Notes: a model not told the origin generated them from the letters alone. Counted from the first letter of the stretch, positions 35,691-48,500 are shown. The stretch is 64,000 nt of DNA from Cristatella mucedo (GCA_009760855.2 WPIO01000199.1:336723-400722); one strand, 5' to 3'. Translations and numbers: made by a program.

Positions 35691-36854
35691 CGTATCCCCA
35701 AACTCTGTTCATGTCGCAGTGCTGTTTGCATCCTCCCCAACGTACTTATGCACGGTATAATTGAGCAAGTACCTTCAACAATTTATTTAAATATTGCCTT
35801 ATATGTCTATTTTAACTGTTTTTGCACCTTTAATTTTGGTTTAGGTACAACGCCAATACTTTAAATCATTACTAGCCCATGCTTTCTCCAGCGATTTGCA
35901 TAATTTAAGCAATACCTAATACCGAAGCTATCGCCCAGAAAATGCTGTCGTCGTTTCTGTGCCGATGAACATTTGGAAAGTTTTTAACTCACAATTGCCT
36001 GATATTCTGTTATGCGAAAAAAAAGCACTTGCTAAAAAACTCTGCATCCACACTTTTCCCTCGTTAAATGCAGTGGCTGCCACGTCTGACCAATTCCCAC
36101 AAACCTGCTAAGGCTGCCCATCTAGCAGCATATCGGTATCAAGGTTTTCTTAGTAACTTAGTAATATATTCATCTGTATTCTTCTATTTTACATCTCTAC
36201 CACGGAAATAGAAAGAGAGAAAGACAGCCACAGAGAGAGAGATAGACACACACAAAGAGAAAGAGACACATAGAGGGACAGAGACATAGACAGAGACCGA
36301 GAGAAAGCAGTACAGACGACCTCACGGCAACCTTTTGAAGGTCATAGAATTACTGGCTAACTGCGAACCGTGGGATGGACTTCAGCATTCTCAGCCACGT
36401 TAACATTAGCTTGCTAGTACCAGCCTACTATTTTAATTCTTGGCTTCTGTTGCGTGCTCTTTCCGCTCAAGCCTGTCATCTTCAAATAATCTCGGCACAT
36501 ACACCCTTAGCTGCAAAACTTCTTTGATAAATCTATATGCAAGATCGAAAGCACCGAATTTTGGTTTCAAGTAAAGGTGCCAACCTTTTCTTCTCACGGG
36601 TGAATTTTCCTTTTTTTTCACCCCTGTCATATAATTGATTACTTGTGCATGAATATTGCAAGCCACATGTCCTATTACGTCGTTGCGATAAGTGTTGTCG
36701 GTTGAACTGAACTACAAAATCAACAAATAAATTATAGCTGAATTAACAGCTACTTTTTCAGACCGACAGATGAGCCGTTACGGCTATCCCCACCGATTGC
36801 AGCAACATATTTTATAATGTCTGATGCCGTGCCAGCTACCAATTTTTCTTATGG
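35691..36854. other. Unassigned, one modest open frame
   Basis: A degenerate GA/CA purine-rich stretch lies at 36205-36310. The minus open frame 36433-36666 (77 codons, charged C-terminus RLFEDDRLERKEHATEAKN) has ordinary amino-acid composition but no recognised family and no clear splice sites, so I do not call it a gene. Confidence 0.3.
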
Positions 36855-38355
36855 ATTCTGACTTCAAACATTGCTCGTAAGTTCCAGTCCGACTTTAGAA
36901 CTCATCGCTCCACACGATCAGCATTGCCTAGGGTGTACACCGACCAACTTAGGAATGCAGACGTTGGTTATTATCTCTGCTATTTTTGCCCGATCTTTCG
37001 GCAGCTTTTGATACTATCGATCACCAAGTTCGTCTTGAGCGCCTCTCATCTCGCATGGACGTCACTGGCACTGGTCTGCAATGGTTCAGGTCCCATCTTA
37101 GTGGGAGACTCCAGAGTATTGGTGTGAATGCACAAAGATCATCCGAGGCACATCTAAAATATGGGGTAACCAAGGGCTCCGAGCTAGGTCTGGTTCTTTT
37201 CATGGTTTATATTTTCCCCCTTGCCAATTAGATTGCCACGTACAATCTAGGCTTTAACTTCTATGTGGATGACACTCAAGTGTACCTTTACTTGGATCCC
37301 TCCCAACTTTCGAGCACGGCGAATTCTCTCAACTCCTTTGCTGCATGAAGTGATGACAACTGCAAATGGATGTCAGGAAATTTTCTTAAATTAAATGATG
37401 ATGGAACCGAATAACTAGTTATGGGTAAACAAAGTGTGATTCCGAAATTAGAAAGGCTAACGCTCAAAACTGGATCTGCCAGCATATCTCCTGATGAATC
37501 TTCGCGAAATCTAGGTGTGCGGTTTTAAAGTGATATTTTGTAAGACGAACATGTCGGTTCCAGTCAGGTCTGCCTACTTTCAGCTTCATAACGTTGCTAA
37601 AACTCGGGCTTGTTTAAATATAATATCACATCTAAGTTGGTCCATGCATTTGAGACAACCCGTCGTGACTTACCTAACTCATTGCTTGCTGGCCTACCGG
37701 CATGTGCAATCAGGCGCTTACAGCTGGTGCAAAACTCTGCAGCTAGGCTTGTCTGTCGTGTGTGTCACAGTTTCCATGTCACACCACTTCTCTCCGAACT
37801 GCACTGGTTACCAGTCGAGCAACAGATCAACTTAAGGACCTGTCGCTCACTTCTAATTCTTTCACTCCAGTCTATTTATCATTTCTAGTCCCACACTTCT
37901 AGGCCAAGCATCATACCACCAGCTTTATCAAATCTAACTGTTTATCAATAGCTTGTCCAAACCTCAAATTCTTCAGAGACCGTGCATCTAGTTCGCATGA
38001 TCCCAAAGCCTTGAACTCACTCCCGACATGAGTCACAACATCTCCTGACTTAACCACATTTAAAAAGAACTTAAAAACATCTATTTAGGACAGCATTTAG
38101 TGGGTCTCCGTGATTCTTCCTTCATGCGCTTATGCAGGCTGACACTGTGCATGCTGCCACCAACTACATTTGCACGCTGACATTATGCACGTCACCACTA
38201 ACCATGTTATTCATGTTGCTTATCCAGCTTGGCATTACTCACATTCAAACGGATTTCTCTTTGCAGCAAATGCAAAGCACCTAGACAGAGATTGAGTTCT
38301 CTGAGGGTGTTTTATCAAGTGAATTATTTTTATTATTATTAATATTATTATTATC
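36855..38355 (+). mobile_element. LINE family 1, RT to tail
   Basis: Parallels 1440-2935: the palm region near 36986 (LSAAFDTIDHQVRLERLSSR), GVTKGSELGLVLF, the catalytic box FYVDD at 37258-37272, the C-terminal segment NSAARLVCRV.. (37610-37888), and the tail 38250-38355 with (ATT)n. Broken by several stops and frameshifts. Confidence 0.88.
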
Positions 38356-38850
38356 CCTGTGCGATATTAAAAGAACTTTCATGGAAATCTAGTTCCCTTT
38401 GCATGCAATAAAAAAAGAATAACGACGTTTGCAATATAGTAATAAGTCTTAGTTTTTTGCTGCCACTAGTTCAAAGGTAACGAAAAGAGAGCCACGAGAG
38501 GGGCGACCTCAATATATATTGTCATTCAAACACTTGGACTATCGTCTCTTGAAAGAAGACATCCCTGCTTTTAAATGCGGTTCTTTTAATGAATGGAATA
38601 CCCTAAGAGCACTAATGAACTGAGCATAGCTACCGAGTGTGCCACCACAGCAACCCGTAGCAGACCTCTTAGCTTGGCTAAAGTGGCAATAGCACAATCC
38701 TGCGATACCAGCAAGGTAAAGCAATCTGGGTCGTCGGATAATTTTAGTTTGTCGCAAGGTACATCCAACCTAATTTAGAAAGTGGCACATGACAATGTAT
38801 CTTAAGAAGAAATCACTCTAAGAATAGCCGCTCTTGATGCAGCATGTTGT
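38356..38850. other. Unassigned
   Basis: Nothing recognised; opposed open frames at 38539-38778. Confidence 0.3.
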
Positions 38851-39170
38851 AATGTCATGTAATGTCATGTAATGTCATGTAATGTCATGTAATGTCATGT
38901 AATGTCATGTAATGTCATGTAATGTCATGTAATGTCATGTAATGTCATGTAATGTCATGTAATGTCATGTAATGTCATGTCATGTCAAGTAATGTCATGT
39001 AATGTCATGTAATGTCATGTAATGTCATGTAATGTCATGTGATGTCATGTAATGTCATGTGATGTCATGTGATGTCATGTAATGTCATGTAATGTCATGT
39101 AATGTCATGTGATGTCATGTGATGTCATGTAATGTCATGTGATGTCATGTAATGTCATGTAATGTCATGT
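38851..39170. repeat. 10-bp satellite array, 32 copies
   Basis: Unit AATGTCATGT in exact register. Variants are CATGTCAAGT at 38981 and GATGTCATGT at 39041, 39061, 39071, 39111, 39121 and 39141, so variants cluster in the right half. Followed by (CA)n. Confidence 0.99.
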
Positions 39171-39264
39171 ACACACACAAAACATGCTCCAATTTTTCTA
39201 AAGATAATTTTCTAAAGATATTTTAAAGATATTTTTCTAAAAGATAGATTTTCTAAAGATATTT

Positions 39265-39390
39265 TTATAGGCTGAAGTTCTCGCCTCTTAGATACCTGGA
39301 GCAGTGAGCTCGATCCCTATGCATACGGTAAGCACCTGCATAGAGATTTGGTTCTGTTTGGGTGCTATCCACGTAAACTAAGCAAAATTA
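39265..39390 (+). mobile_element. Decayed tRNA-like SINE with LINE-type tail
   Basis: TAGATACCTGGAGCAGTGAGCT with a B-box-like GCTCGATCCCT (39308-39318), then AAGCACCTGCATAGAGATTT and TTTGGGTGCTATCC. The second part is the LINE family 1 tail motif. Confidence 0.55.
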
Positions 39391-40506
39391 GGATTTCACG
39401 GAAAATTAAAAGATACGTATGGCTAACCTTCGAATCGTCTTTAGTGAGAGCTGTCTGAATCGCTTGTGTTAGCTTGCCTTCAGTGCTCATTGTCCCCTTT
39501 TTTTATCTTTCGTGTTAAGCTTCCTGCCAAATAGAAGCATGCAAGCCAAGATCAATAAATGTTACAACCCAACCATGACAATGGCTGTGGCTCTGGTGCT
39601 GTTGGCTTATGGCAATCGCTTTGCAAAAAATTTGAAATTTGAAATTTGAATTTAAAATTTGAATTTGAAATTTGAATTTAAATATTTGGAAGAATCGTCT
39701 ACAGAGCCGAGCTGTTGGCATTGCATGTGCAAACCAGAGACGATGATGATCATAATAATGCATGTACACAAATGCAGGCATACTTAAAGTGAAGTTCGTA
39801 GTCGTCGTGTAGGCTTTTCTTGAGTACAAGGCGTGAAGAGAGGGAGATATAGAATAATTAGAGTCCACGCCGACTGGCTGATAAGCAGAATGTGAAGTGG
39901 TAGCAGCTTGAATGATTAGGTTATGCGATTCGCTTGGCTGTTCAATTGCTAGTCGGGCCAGTCTGGGATACGGCTAGGAGGCAGTTTGTCACACGCCCAG
40001 ATTTATCTTGGCCATGGGGCAAGCAGAGACGTGCGATCCGGCTCAGAGATTTATGTCTCTTTTTACGTCAGCCACGGGACAGGACATGTAGCTAAAGCTG
40101 TTAAGGAGCCAAAAATTCAGCATCGAGAGCATGAGGAGGGCAAGTGTCAACGTACGCCAAAGCGCCAGTTTTACAGTAGAGCCAGAGAAGCCGGGAGCTA
40201 GCGAAAAGGATTCGGTGGAATCGGAGCAGTCATTCTGCAAGGCGGTCAGCCGATTGGCACACACCGGGCTTGAGCATTTGCCATATAGGAAGCAGTGCAG
40301 GCAGTCCTACAACTGATTGCAGATTACGAACATTTTCACAACGACCGTTCAGTGGGAAGGCTCGAAATGCTGATGGTGGATAATAGACACGTTCCCAAAT
40401 ATGAGCTGAGGAGCACTTTTTCTGCTCTAAAGCAGATGATAGGAGGAACGTTTCCATTTGTTGGGGAGCTGACTTTCGGTAGGGCGGCTTTTGAGATTCT
40501 GGGGGC
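39391..40506. other. Mostly unassigned
   Basis: AAATTTGAATTT-type short tandem words lie at 39628-39682. The stretch 40010-40505 has several overlapping open frames on both strands but no recognised protein; the plus frame 40295-40510 ends at the SINE. Confidence 0.35.
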
Positions 40507-40615
40507 TTGATGGCATACTGAGTAAGGTGGTTCCTTTTCGCGATGACTATCCCAAAGTCGCAGGTTCGGATACCGCAAAAGAGACTGTTGAATCTCGCCA
40601 AGTATTTTTTCGGCG
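40507..40615 (+). mobile_element. tRNA-derived SINE, short variant
   Basis: TGATGGCATACTGAGTAAGG (A-box region), AGGTTCGGATAC (B box, from 40562), then GAGACTGTTGAATCTCGCCA, matching the end of the 23181 SINE (GAGGCTGTTTAATCAGCTAG). The middle body is deleted. Confidence 0.6.
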
Positions 40616-40774
40616 TTTTGTTTGAAGCCACTGCCAGCACGAACAAGCAAAGTGCTAGTGCAACCAGCTGTGTTCAAGCCAGTACTAGGTGCTTGTAACG
40701 CATCGCAGGCCCCTCAGCATAGGTAACTAGAGTTGCCTTGGAAACTGGGTCTGAAGCAGGCACTCAGCAACATT

Positions 40775-40875
40775 TAATCTTACTTCCTTTTCAGAAAATG
40801 TAAAGCCTTTAGAAAGAGATTGAGTTCTCTTAGAGCACCTTATCAAATATAACATTCTTAGTACTAGTATTCTTA
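40775..40875 (+). mobile_element. LINE family 1, 3' tail fragment
   Basis: AAATGTAAAGCCTTTAGAAA, GAGATTGAGTTCTCTTAGAG, ending in a weak ATTCTTA tract. Confidence 0.8.
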
Positions 40876-41279
40876 ATTTGTGCTCTCGGATAAAGTTCAG
40901 TAGCATGCCCTGGGGTGTACTTCGTTTTTGGTCCAGCTCAGGGTATTTTACTGGCGACTGATTAGTAACGGTGAGTGAGGTAGTCCACGAAAAGCTGCAG
41001 GCGAGGCTACCTGCTTATTGAACAACTGGCACGGACCTCAACAGAGGGCTAGGTAACTCGGCAAGCGATGAGAAGCGTCCACCTCACCGGATATTCAGCT
41101 TTACTATGTATTTTATCTTCTAATTTCTGCGAATTAACGGGTTTCAGAAGCTTGTCCATTTTGAAGTCTATAAGAAATCATTTTGATGGATAACCCAAAC
41201 TACTTTTAAACAGGTTTGGACTGAGATATTATAATATCTCAATATATCCTTAGTGTTAAATTGCCAAACCGAAAACTGT
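40876..41279. other. Unassigned
   Basis: Nothing recognised. Confidence 0.3.
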
Positions 41280-41535
41280 GTGATTCGTCCTTCATGTGGT
41301 GCGTGTTGACACTTATTCGTGCTGACACTGTGCATGCTGCCACTAACCACATTCGCACGCTGACCCTGTGCAAGTCACCCCTAACCATGTTATTCAGTTT
41401 GTTTGTTTATCAAGCATGATATTACTCACCATTCAATTGCATTTCTCTTTGCTGCAAATGTACAGCACCTAGAGAGAGATTGAGTTCTCTGAGAGTGCTT
41501 TATCAAGTGCATTATTATAATTATTATTATTGTTG
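41280..41535 (+). mobile_element. LINE family 1, 3' tail fragment
   Basis: GTGCATGCTGCCACTAACCA, CACCCCTAACCATGTTATTC, AGCACCTAGAGAGAGATTGA, then (ATT)n at 41511-41532. Confidence 0.9.
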
Positions 41536-42289
41536 CTGTTACTATAAACAAATTGCAAAGTGCGAGGATCAAGCCTGGAACCTGATTTTGTTAAGAAAAA
41601 TCAATGTATGATTACCCACGATGCATGACTGAGATATTTCTAAGCAAATGCACTTCAACCAGTTGTTAATAAGCTGTGCACAATCAGTATCTGATATAGG
41701 AGTGGCTAGATTCGTTAATTTTTTTAAACGTTAAAAACTACTCAGTCCAAATGAAGACTACCTGTGTTCGTATTGTTTTCAGTCTATATGATTGTCTATC
41801 AAAACCGCCTGGGTAACGAACTGGTAGACTATTTCAAAAACAGCCAGCTCCGGCCTTTTACCTGCACTGTTTTCTTGTATCTTAAGCAAAGAACAAGAGG
41901 TTACATGTTGATCAATTCAAATGTTAAGAAATGCATGTCATTGCTTTGAAGAACCGTAGTGATCGCTGCATGCGATGGTGACTATTTCCTTTGATAAAAA
42001 CTCAGCCTGGTAGCCTCGAGCTAATGCAGGCACCTCAAGGTACTTACTCAAATAACACAACGAATTGTAGAAGATTTACCTAGAGTTGAGGAGATTCAGC
42101 AGCAAAGATCTTAAATAAAACGAGGCTTTTTGATTCACATTGCCCAGCTCTTCCTTACAAAAAGCTCCCTGTATTTTATGACAGTGCTTTTTACAGCTCA
42201 TCTATTGCCCAAGCTAGAACCGCCCTCCGGCTGACTTCGCCACATCCTCTGATAGGTCGACATTTTAAAGGGAGCTTGCACTGAACTAT
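41536..42289. other. Unassigned
   Basis: Nothing recognised; an open frame at 41764-41949 without known content. Confidence 0.3.
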
Positions 42290-42400
42290 TTTATGTGTGC
42301 TCGCGATTCTTACTCTGTGCGTTTATTGGAGCGGATACTGTGCAAGCTACCACTAGCCATATTTTACATTCTGACACCGTGCCTGTCACCTTTAAGTATA
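42290..42400 (+). mobile_element. LINE family 1 tail, left half (interrupted)
   Basis: TACTGTGCAAGCTACCACTA, ACACCGTGCCTGTCACC then TTTAAGTATA, where the LTR-like element enters. The right half resumes at 43313. Confidence 0.75.
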
Positions 42401-43312
42401 TTGTAACCGCGTAGAGACTCGTCCCCCGGTTCTCTACCGGTGGACTGTGCGATACAGTGCTGCAGTGCGGTTAAAACACAGGCGGCCACAACTGGGTGCC
42501 GAAAGCAACAGTTTATTGTGGGCCTGTTAGTAGTGGTTACGCGCCGGCGCAAGCGCTTTACGCGGCGCGTACCGGACCGACGGAGTTAACTGGGCGAACT
42601 CCCGAAGCCCGAGTATAACCAACTACCCTGTGCGTTTACGCGGCGCGTACCGGACCGACGGAGTTAACTGCGCGGACTCCCGAAGCCCGCGTATAATACA
42701 CTAACCTATGCGCGCGTCGCTAGCAATTGCGAAGGCGGGTTGCTACAGCACCCCAAGATACGAGCAGCTAACTGAGTAGCCGGCAGAACACAACTGCGCA
42801 GTTAGCTGTTCGTCGCCGTAGGTTCGTCTCTCGTGCTCTCGAAGCGTAGTCTCTGCTCGACTACCCAAGCTGTCCCCTAAGCTCTGTCACTCGTCTCATT
42901 ATATTCTCTCTCCTTTCAACCCCTGACCTCGCGCGCCGCTGCTATTTCTGCTTCAGCATATTAGTCGGTGCACATCCTGACCGCAACGTCTGCACCAGGA
43001 TTCATTCTAACTTTAGCGGGTAGACCAGGAGTCGGGCTTGTACTAGCTGTCCAAGTCGAACCCGCTAAGACAACCACATTAGTCGCTCCATCTCCTAACC
43101 GCATCGCCTGCATAAAGCTCCATTCTAACCTGAGCTAGGTGAGTCAGGAGCTGTTCTGTACTAGGCGCCCTAGTCGAACCCCCCCCCCTCCCTCTAAGGC
43201 AAGGGCTCCCATCGCGGCTAAGCTGAGAGCTGCACCAGTGCAATATTATGCTTGTTTCTATTGTGAATGCAACAATAAATCATTTTATCTTGCTTACCGT
43301 TAAAATCCAATC
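42401..43312. mobile_element. LTR-like insertion (912 bp) in a LINE tail
   Basis: The LINE tail is split, and the flanks are GTATA at 42396-42400 and GTATA at 43313-43317, a 5-bp target duplication typical of LTR elements. The insert begins TTGTAACCGCG and ends AAAATCCAATC. It holds two internal duplications: GCGGCGCGTACCGGACCGAC at about 42559 and 42642, and the CTAAC.T.AGC.GGTAGACCAGGAG type block at about 42960-43190. AATAAA lies at 43274-43279, 34 bases before the right end, suggesting plus orientation. It has no protein frame, so it is a solo LTR or a small non-autonomous element. The C-rich run CCCCCCCC is near 43181. Confidence 0.7.
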
Positions 43313-43425
43313 GTATAATGCTTATTGACATTGTGCTTGCTATCACTGACCATTCGATCGCACTTTCTTTAAAGTTATATTAAACTGCCTTGAACGATAT
43401 TCCTCTCAAATTGCGCCATACGAAC
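43313..43425 (+). mobile_element. LINE family 1 tail, right half
   Basis: GTATAATGCTTATTGACATT, TATCACTGACCATTCGATCG, matching the LINE end at 63225-63300. No (ATT)n is left. Confidence 0.65.
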
Positions 43426-43799
43426 GTATTGTTTGTACTACTTTGCTGAGGAATGCGATTGGAGCTAAAACATAAGTAGCTGCTCTTACTGGCCCTTGGT
43501 GCCTAGGGACATGCTAGATCTGTTTTGGGGGCTGATTTTACAAATATACCGTGGCTGCAGCTCACGAAAACCGTTTGGCAGCTAATGAACAAACGAGGGA
43601 TTCGAAAGCTTTCAATTAGAAACACTAACTTGATCGCATTTTTGCTAATTTTCGCTCGAATGGAGCACCCTCTCTGTCCGTAGCTAGGTAGTTCCCTGCA
43701 TTATGTGGGACCTACGGCCGCTGATTAGCTTGAGGCTGTCTTTGTTGATCAACAGCACAAAAAACACTAAAAGACGCAAACAAAAAACTAAGGAAGGCT

Positions 43800-44050
43800 G
43801 ATCTAACCAATGGGCAGTTCTCCTCTGTCTGTAGCTCCAAAAAGGCACGAAGACTGCGTGCCTGTTTCGCAGGATTTCTGTACACATCCTTCAAATGTTA
43901 ATTACCTTTCTGTATGCCTTTCATAGCCAACTAACTTCAACCCATGCAGCAAGGAAATAAATGCAACCATACCCGAGTAAAGAGACTGGTTGAGGTAGTG
44001 AGTAGCATCGAAGCAGCAGCTAGCGACGACTGGCGAAAATGTACCCCAGT
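43800..44050. repeat. Interspersed repeat family Z
   Basis: CCTCTGTCTGTAGCTCCAAA, GCAGGATTTCTGTACACA, TACCCGAGTAAAGAGACTGG, TTGAGGTAGTGAGTAGCATC; the same order as 60055-60290. Confidence 0.6.
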
Positions 44051-45157
44051 GGGCAGCGGGAGATTAAATGTCAATTCATGAGAATTTGCATGTTATATAA
44101 GTCTACAGTCCAGGACCTTTACAGCAAAAGATCTGCTACGAACTGTCTTTAAGCGAAGGAACTGAGCAGATAATTTAATGTCAACGTAGAACCAGCGGAT
44201 ACAAGGAGAGTTAAACTGGTGTAACCTCTCAGCTAGGTCTGAACTAGTTAAGTCACGGGGGCCTTGTGGGGCAGCCTTAGAACTTTACTTGGCGTTGATT
44301 AAACAGCCAGCAGCCATCCAAGCTATTTCAGCAAAAGAGACAAGCAATTAAACCTCAAATATTATAAACTAACCGTGCAGCCACATTCCTTACTAGCTGC
44401 AGTGACTTTAGTCTTCCTCAAGAACCTTTTGTGATGAACTGGCTACGTTGGAGATAGCAGTGAAGTGCACAACGGATCATGGGAACATACAAAAATCGGT
44501 AGGTCTCGGCTTATTGCAGCTAAATGACTAATTAAAGGCAGGTACTCCCCGATAAAATTTTATGAAAAATCAACAGGCACTGCGAATCGCATCTAGTGAT
44601 TATGAATTTAGTACAGTAAGCCGAGGGAAAAAAGTTCATTTTTCTGACACCAAATAAAATTCTAAAAATTCCGAAGGTACAACTAATGCCCATCTTGCGA
44701 CTGGAGCTCAATAGACTGCCATCACGTTATGAGCAGCAGTTTGGGCAGCAGTCCAATGCACTCAGAGAGCCGCTTACTACAGCATCATCAAAATTAAGAT
44801 CTCAGGAGTTACGGCTATTTACTGAAAATTGGCTCATCCAAAAAGGAACTAATGAAGGGGGATGAAAAATAACAATGAGCTCAAAATGAAGCTATGACTG
44901 TGGCTAAAAGCTGATCTCGTACATGAAAGCAAAACTGTGCTGCTTGCTGTAACAGCTGCGCCTTGATGTGTCATTACACTAAAACTATCACTGATAACAC
45001 ACTAATTACTAACGGATATCATATATGGCTGCATTAGAGGCTTACAATGTGGTGGAGATCCGTTGCGTACCCAACCCCCCCCCCCCGTGCTGCTGTGTGT
45101 GCCAAATCGGTCGAATAAGAATGGATCTGAACGACCTGGACAAGCTTGATCGCATGC
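44051..45157. other. Unassigned
   Basis: No gene or repeat recognised; a C homopolymer of 12 lies at 45075-45086. Confidence 0.35.
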
Positions 45158-45285
45158 TGCACTGGTTGGGCCTAGTGGTTTAGATACTCACCCCTAACAA
45201 CGTCTCGCAGCCGTCCTGGGCTATAGCCCCAATACATGAATGAAACACCTTAATAATTCCTAAGTTCTCTAAGAGAGGTATATAT
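45158..45285 (+). mobile_element. Decayed tRNA-like SINE with LINE-type tail
   Basis: TTGGGCCTAGTGGTTTAGAT (A-box region), CTGGGCTATAGCCCC (B-box position), then GAAACACCTTAATAATTCCT and AAGTTCTCTAAGAGAG, a decayed LINE tail motif. Confidence 0.5.
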
Positions 45286-46196
45286 TGAAACGTATTTTAA
45301 ACAAAAACATTCATCACGAATATATGACGACCGATTCTCCAGCATTAGGTTGTGAATCTCTCGCCAAACATTAGATCCTCTACGGTGCATTACAATAACC
45401 ACTTAGAAGGTAGATATTCCAAGCTTTTAAGTACTCCCTGAAAGCAAGCCCAATCTTGGTGGACGATTTAGTCTCACGGAAGAATTTTAAAATATAGAAT
45501 TTTTTGCAGTCACATGCAGTCGGACTGAAGTTTTTACTTTCTCTAGAACGAAATTCCAAACTTTGAAAATGTTAACTGTTAAAAATAAGTCAAACAATGC
45601 GCCTGCTCATCAAAGAATTTGTCTTGTATACTAGGTTCATAACGAGCTTACAAGTTTTGAAGCTATGCATGTTACACCTGACAATACTTACACGCATTCT
45701 CGAAGTGAGTGTGGTTCTAGAAACATGGTTTTGTTACGAGAGGGCGATGTAAGATTACCCACGTTATATGAGTGACATATGTATCACTAATCATTATAGG
45801 GTTTTCAGACAGTAAGTGTGAGTAAACTGAAGGCTGTTCATTTAAACTTCCAATGGAATGTACTAACAGACCTGCATTAGGCAGAATCTGCGAGATCCGA
45901 AACATGACTAGGAGATTTGGCGTTGCTTAAAAGAACTAGATCTATATCCAGCTGCTAGCATTAGTAGTAGCAGTCGTAGTTCTCCTATTGTTTTGAATGA
46001 AGCGATAAAATAAGTAAATTGAAATTCCTCAAAACTCACTGCCCGACGCGTAGGCAACGCTTGAGAAAGAAACGATCAGTTAAAGATGCTGGTAAAGGGA
46101 ATAAAAAAAAGCCCTGCCAATTTGTTGCCGACTTAGACGGCCAAACTGGCTGCCGTCCTCACCCTTTGGGTACCGAATTATTTTAAGTTATATTAT
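45286..46196. other. Unassigned
   Basis: Nothing recognised. Confidence 0.3.
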
Positions 46197-47275
46197 GATC
46201 TTTTCACAACAAAAACTTTCCCTTTGCCGATTTGACGGCCAAGCAAAATCAAGCCTTTCACCTCTGTGCAAAAGAAAACTCACTTTTAGCTTTGCTTTAA
46301 TCCTCCTCAGTCCTCCAGCACGTCAAATTCTGTCAACTTTGAGAGCATGCAGTGCTGAGGTTAACATATACGTTACTGCAAGCTCTCACGTTGAATGGCA
46401 ACAGTAAGAAATTACTAGTTAAAGTGAAACAATGTGTGACTAAGAAACTTTATTATTAACTGCTCTAAATCTGCTCTGCCAAGATATCTCACGCTGGATA
46501 TGCATGAAATGTAGGTGTCCTGTTCTAATGGACTTGTCCCTAGACGACAACATCAGCTCCAAGTCTAGTCTGCCTTCTTTCATTTACATACCATCGCTAA
46601 ATTTGAGCTTGCTCAGACAGGGATATTGCCTATTATTGTTCCAGCTTCTCCTGGCTTCTGTTATTCACTGTTTGCTGGTTCACAGGCCTCAACAATCAGG
46701 CGCTTACAGTTGGCGTAAATTGCGCTACTAGGCTTTTCTGTCTTGAGCGATGCGGCTGCCACATCACACCACTTGTTGTCGACCAAGCGTTCAATCAAGC
46801 AGCAAGTCGGCTTCAAAGTTCCGTCACTAACTTGTAGGTCCCTGTATTATCTAGATCCATCTTACCCATCAGAACTACTCCTCAACCAGGCTTGTCATGT
46901 TACCACACGCCTTTCAAAATTGAATCACTTAGCTATATCTTTATGGCCTAATAGAAGACTGTGCCTTTAGTTTGCATTCTCCCAAAGCCTGGAACGCACT
47001 ACCGACTGACGCCGAGACATCCTCTGACCTTACGAAATTAATGCGTTCGCTAAAACGCACATTTTTGAGGTAATTGGAGGGTCAGTGTGATTGAATCACA
47101 CTTTGACACTACACAAGCTGCCACTAATCATATTCATATATTGAGGCTTTGTACAGCATCTCTAATCACGTTATGTTTATTCATACTGACCGTATTACCA
47201 GTAACCATTCAAATATGCTTCCTTTACGAAAAAAAATTTAAATTGCATACAAAGAGATTAGGTTCCTGAGTGGTT
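46197..47275 (+). mobile_element. LINE family 1, C-terminal and 3' part
   Basis: Parallels 1770-2900 from the YADD region on: GCCGATTTGACGGCCAAGCA, CAGCACGTCAAATTCTGTCAAC, GGACTTGTCCCTAGACGACA, the Leu/Tyr-rich block 46800-46970, and the tail to AAAGAGATTAGGTTCCTGAG. Strongly diverged, no open frame beyond 75 codons. Confidence 0.75.
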
Positions 47276-47739
47276 AGAAAAATAAGTGTTTGATTATCCG
47301 CAAAAAAGTTGCACAAACGCGTTTGTGCAAGCTCTTTTGCCCCATCTGATGCTGTTGATTGTGATCGACTGTGATATCGGCCCAGTTCACTAAAGCCGAG
47401 TGCAGGGATTTTCATGACAATGGACGTAAACCTCGTGGCATCAGTCCCCCACATTGCTGTAAATATGCGATCTGAGCAACACACTGAGTACGAAATCAGG
47501 AGTAAGTTTCTTAATGTCAAGGTTGCCAGCAGAGCTGAAAATTTTCTTCGGCTATATCAAGTCACTACTTGCAAGCAACGAAATTAGATTTTACTTAGGT
47601 TCTCATCAACAGTCACACAAGTAGGCGCATCTGAACCTTTTCACGTTTTCAGTATTTAGCACTGCAGGCAACAAGCAATTCTCGTACTCCTTTAACATTT
47701 CAATGCTATAGAAATCCACCGTCAACCTGACGGCTGGCG
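47276..47739. other. Unassigned
   Basis: The minus open frame 47224-47520 has no recognised content. Confidence 0.3.
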
Positions 47740-48500
47740 TGCATTTATTTTGAAAAACTAATTGCAGTGTCAGTTTTACTGAAGTAATAGCTTGAAGTCA
47801 TTTGATTGTATAGCCTTATCTATGTGGGGGTAAAGCGTGCTTAGTTCTCAATATGCTGGCTGTTTTAGGTGTGCAAAAATGATGGCTTGATTATTACAAG
47901 ATTCGAAACATGGATCTCGCAGTGCCATCACTTTACCCTTGGCCTAAAAATTAGGACGAAGCATTACAACTTTTAAATAATATAGTCGGTTTGTAGTGAC
48001 TTCGTTTATTTCTATTCGACCACGTGCAACAAGCTTACGGTATTCGATATTTTCATCTTGCGGCGAGCAACTGATACTTCAAAAAATGATGGTGCTACAA
48101 TTTGCTTTCACGGCGACATGCCTACCATTGCCATAGGAGATACTAGCTTAAGCAGCGATCTGGTTTATAGCTCAATCATGGATACATTACTTGATATATT
48201 TTTGAACGCGAAAACTTTGATATTCTGATTGCAAGCTGAAAATTGTATTAAACCTGTCGAGATGCAGCACTACATGACTAAGACTGTCGCCGAGAGCTCC
48301 TCAAGGTGTCATGCGCCAGCGCGGAGAGGCTGGTGCTCCTCGATCGCATACTCGATCGCTTACATCTGAAAGCACGCCCTTTTAGAGAGCCGGGGTAACT
48401 GGATGATACTCTTGAATCTTTGGATATCTCGGATGGCAAAGCAAAATTTCGTGCTCGTGAGCCTAATGTTATCAGATCGCAGGATCGAGTTGCATGCAAG
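47740..48500. repeat. Interspersed repeat family W, copy 2
   Basis: Blocks shared with 22260-22980: CAGTTTTACTGAAGTAATAG, TTATTACAAGATTCGAAACA, TGGATCTCGCAGTGCCATCA, ATATTCTGATTGCAAGCTGA. Confidence 0.6.

Noticed and set aside
35384-35740. Arg/Glu and Ser/Leu-rich open frames
   Set aside because: Translation of a (GA)n tract.
36433-36666. 77-codon minus-strand gene
   Set aside because: No recognised family, no splice sites or neighbours; length is within chance for this window.
38851-39170. CRISPR array
   Set aside because: Ten-base units are contiguous with no spacers; it is a simple satellite.
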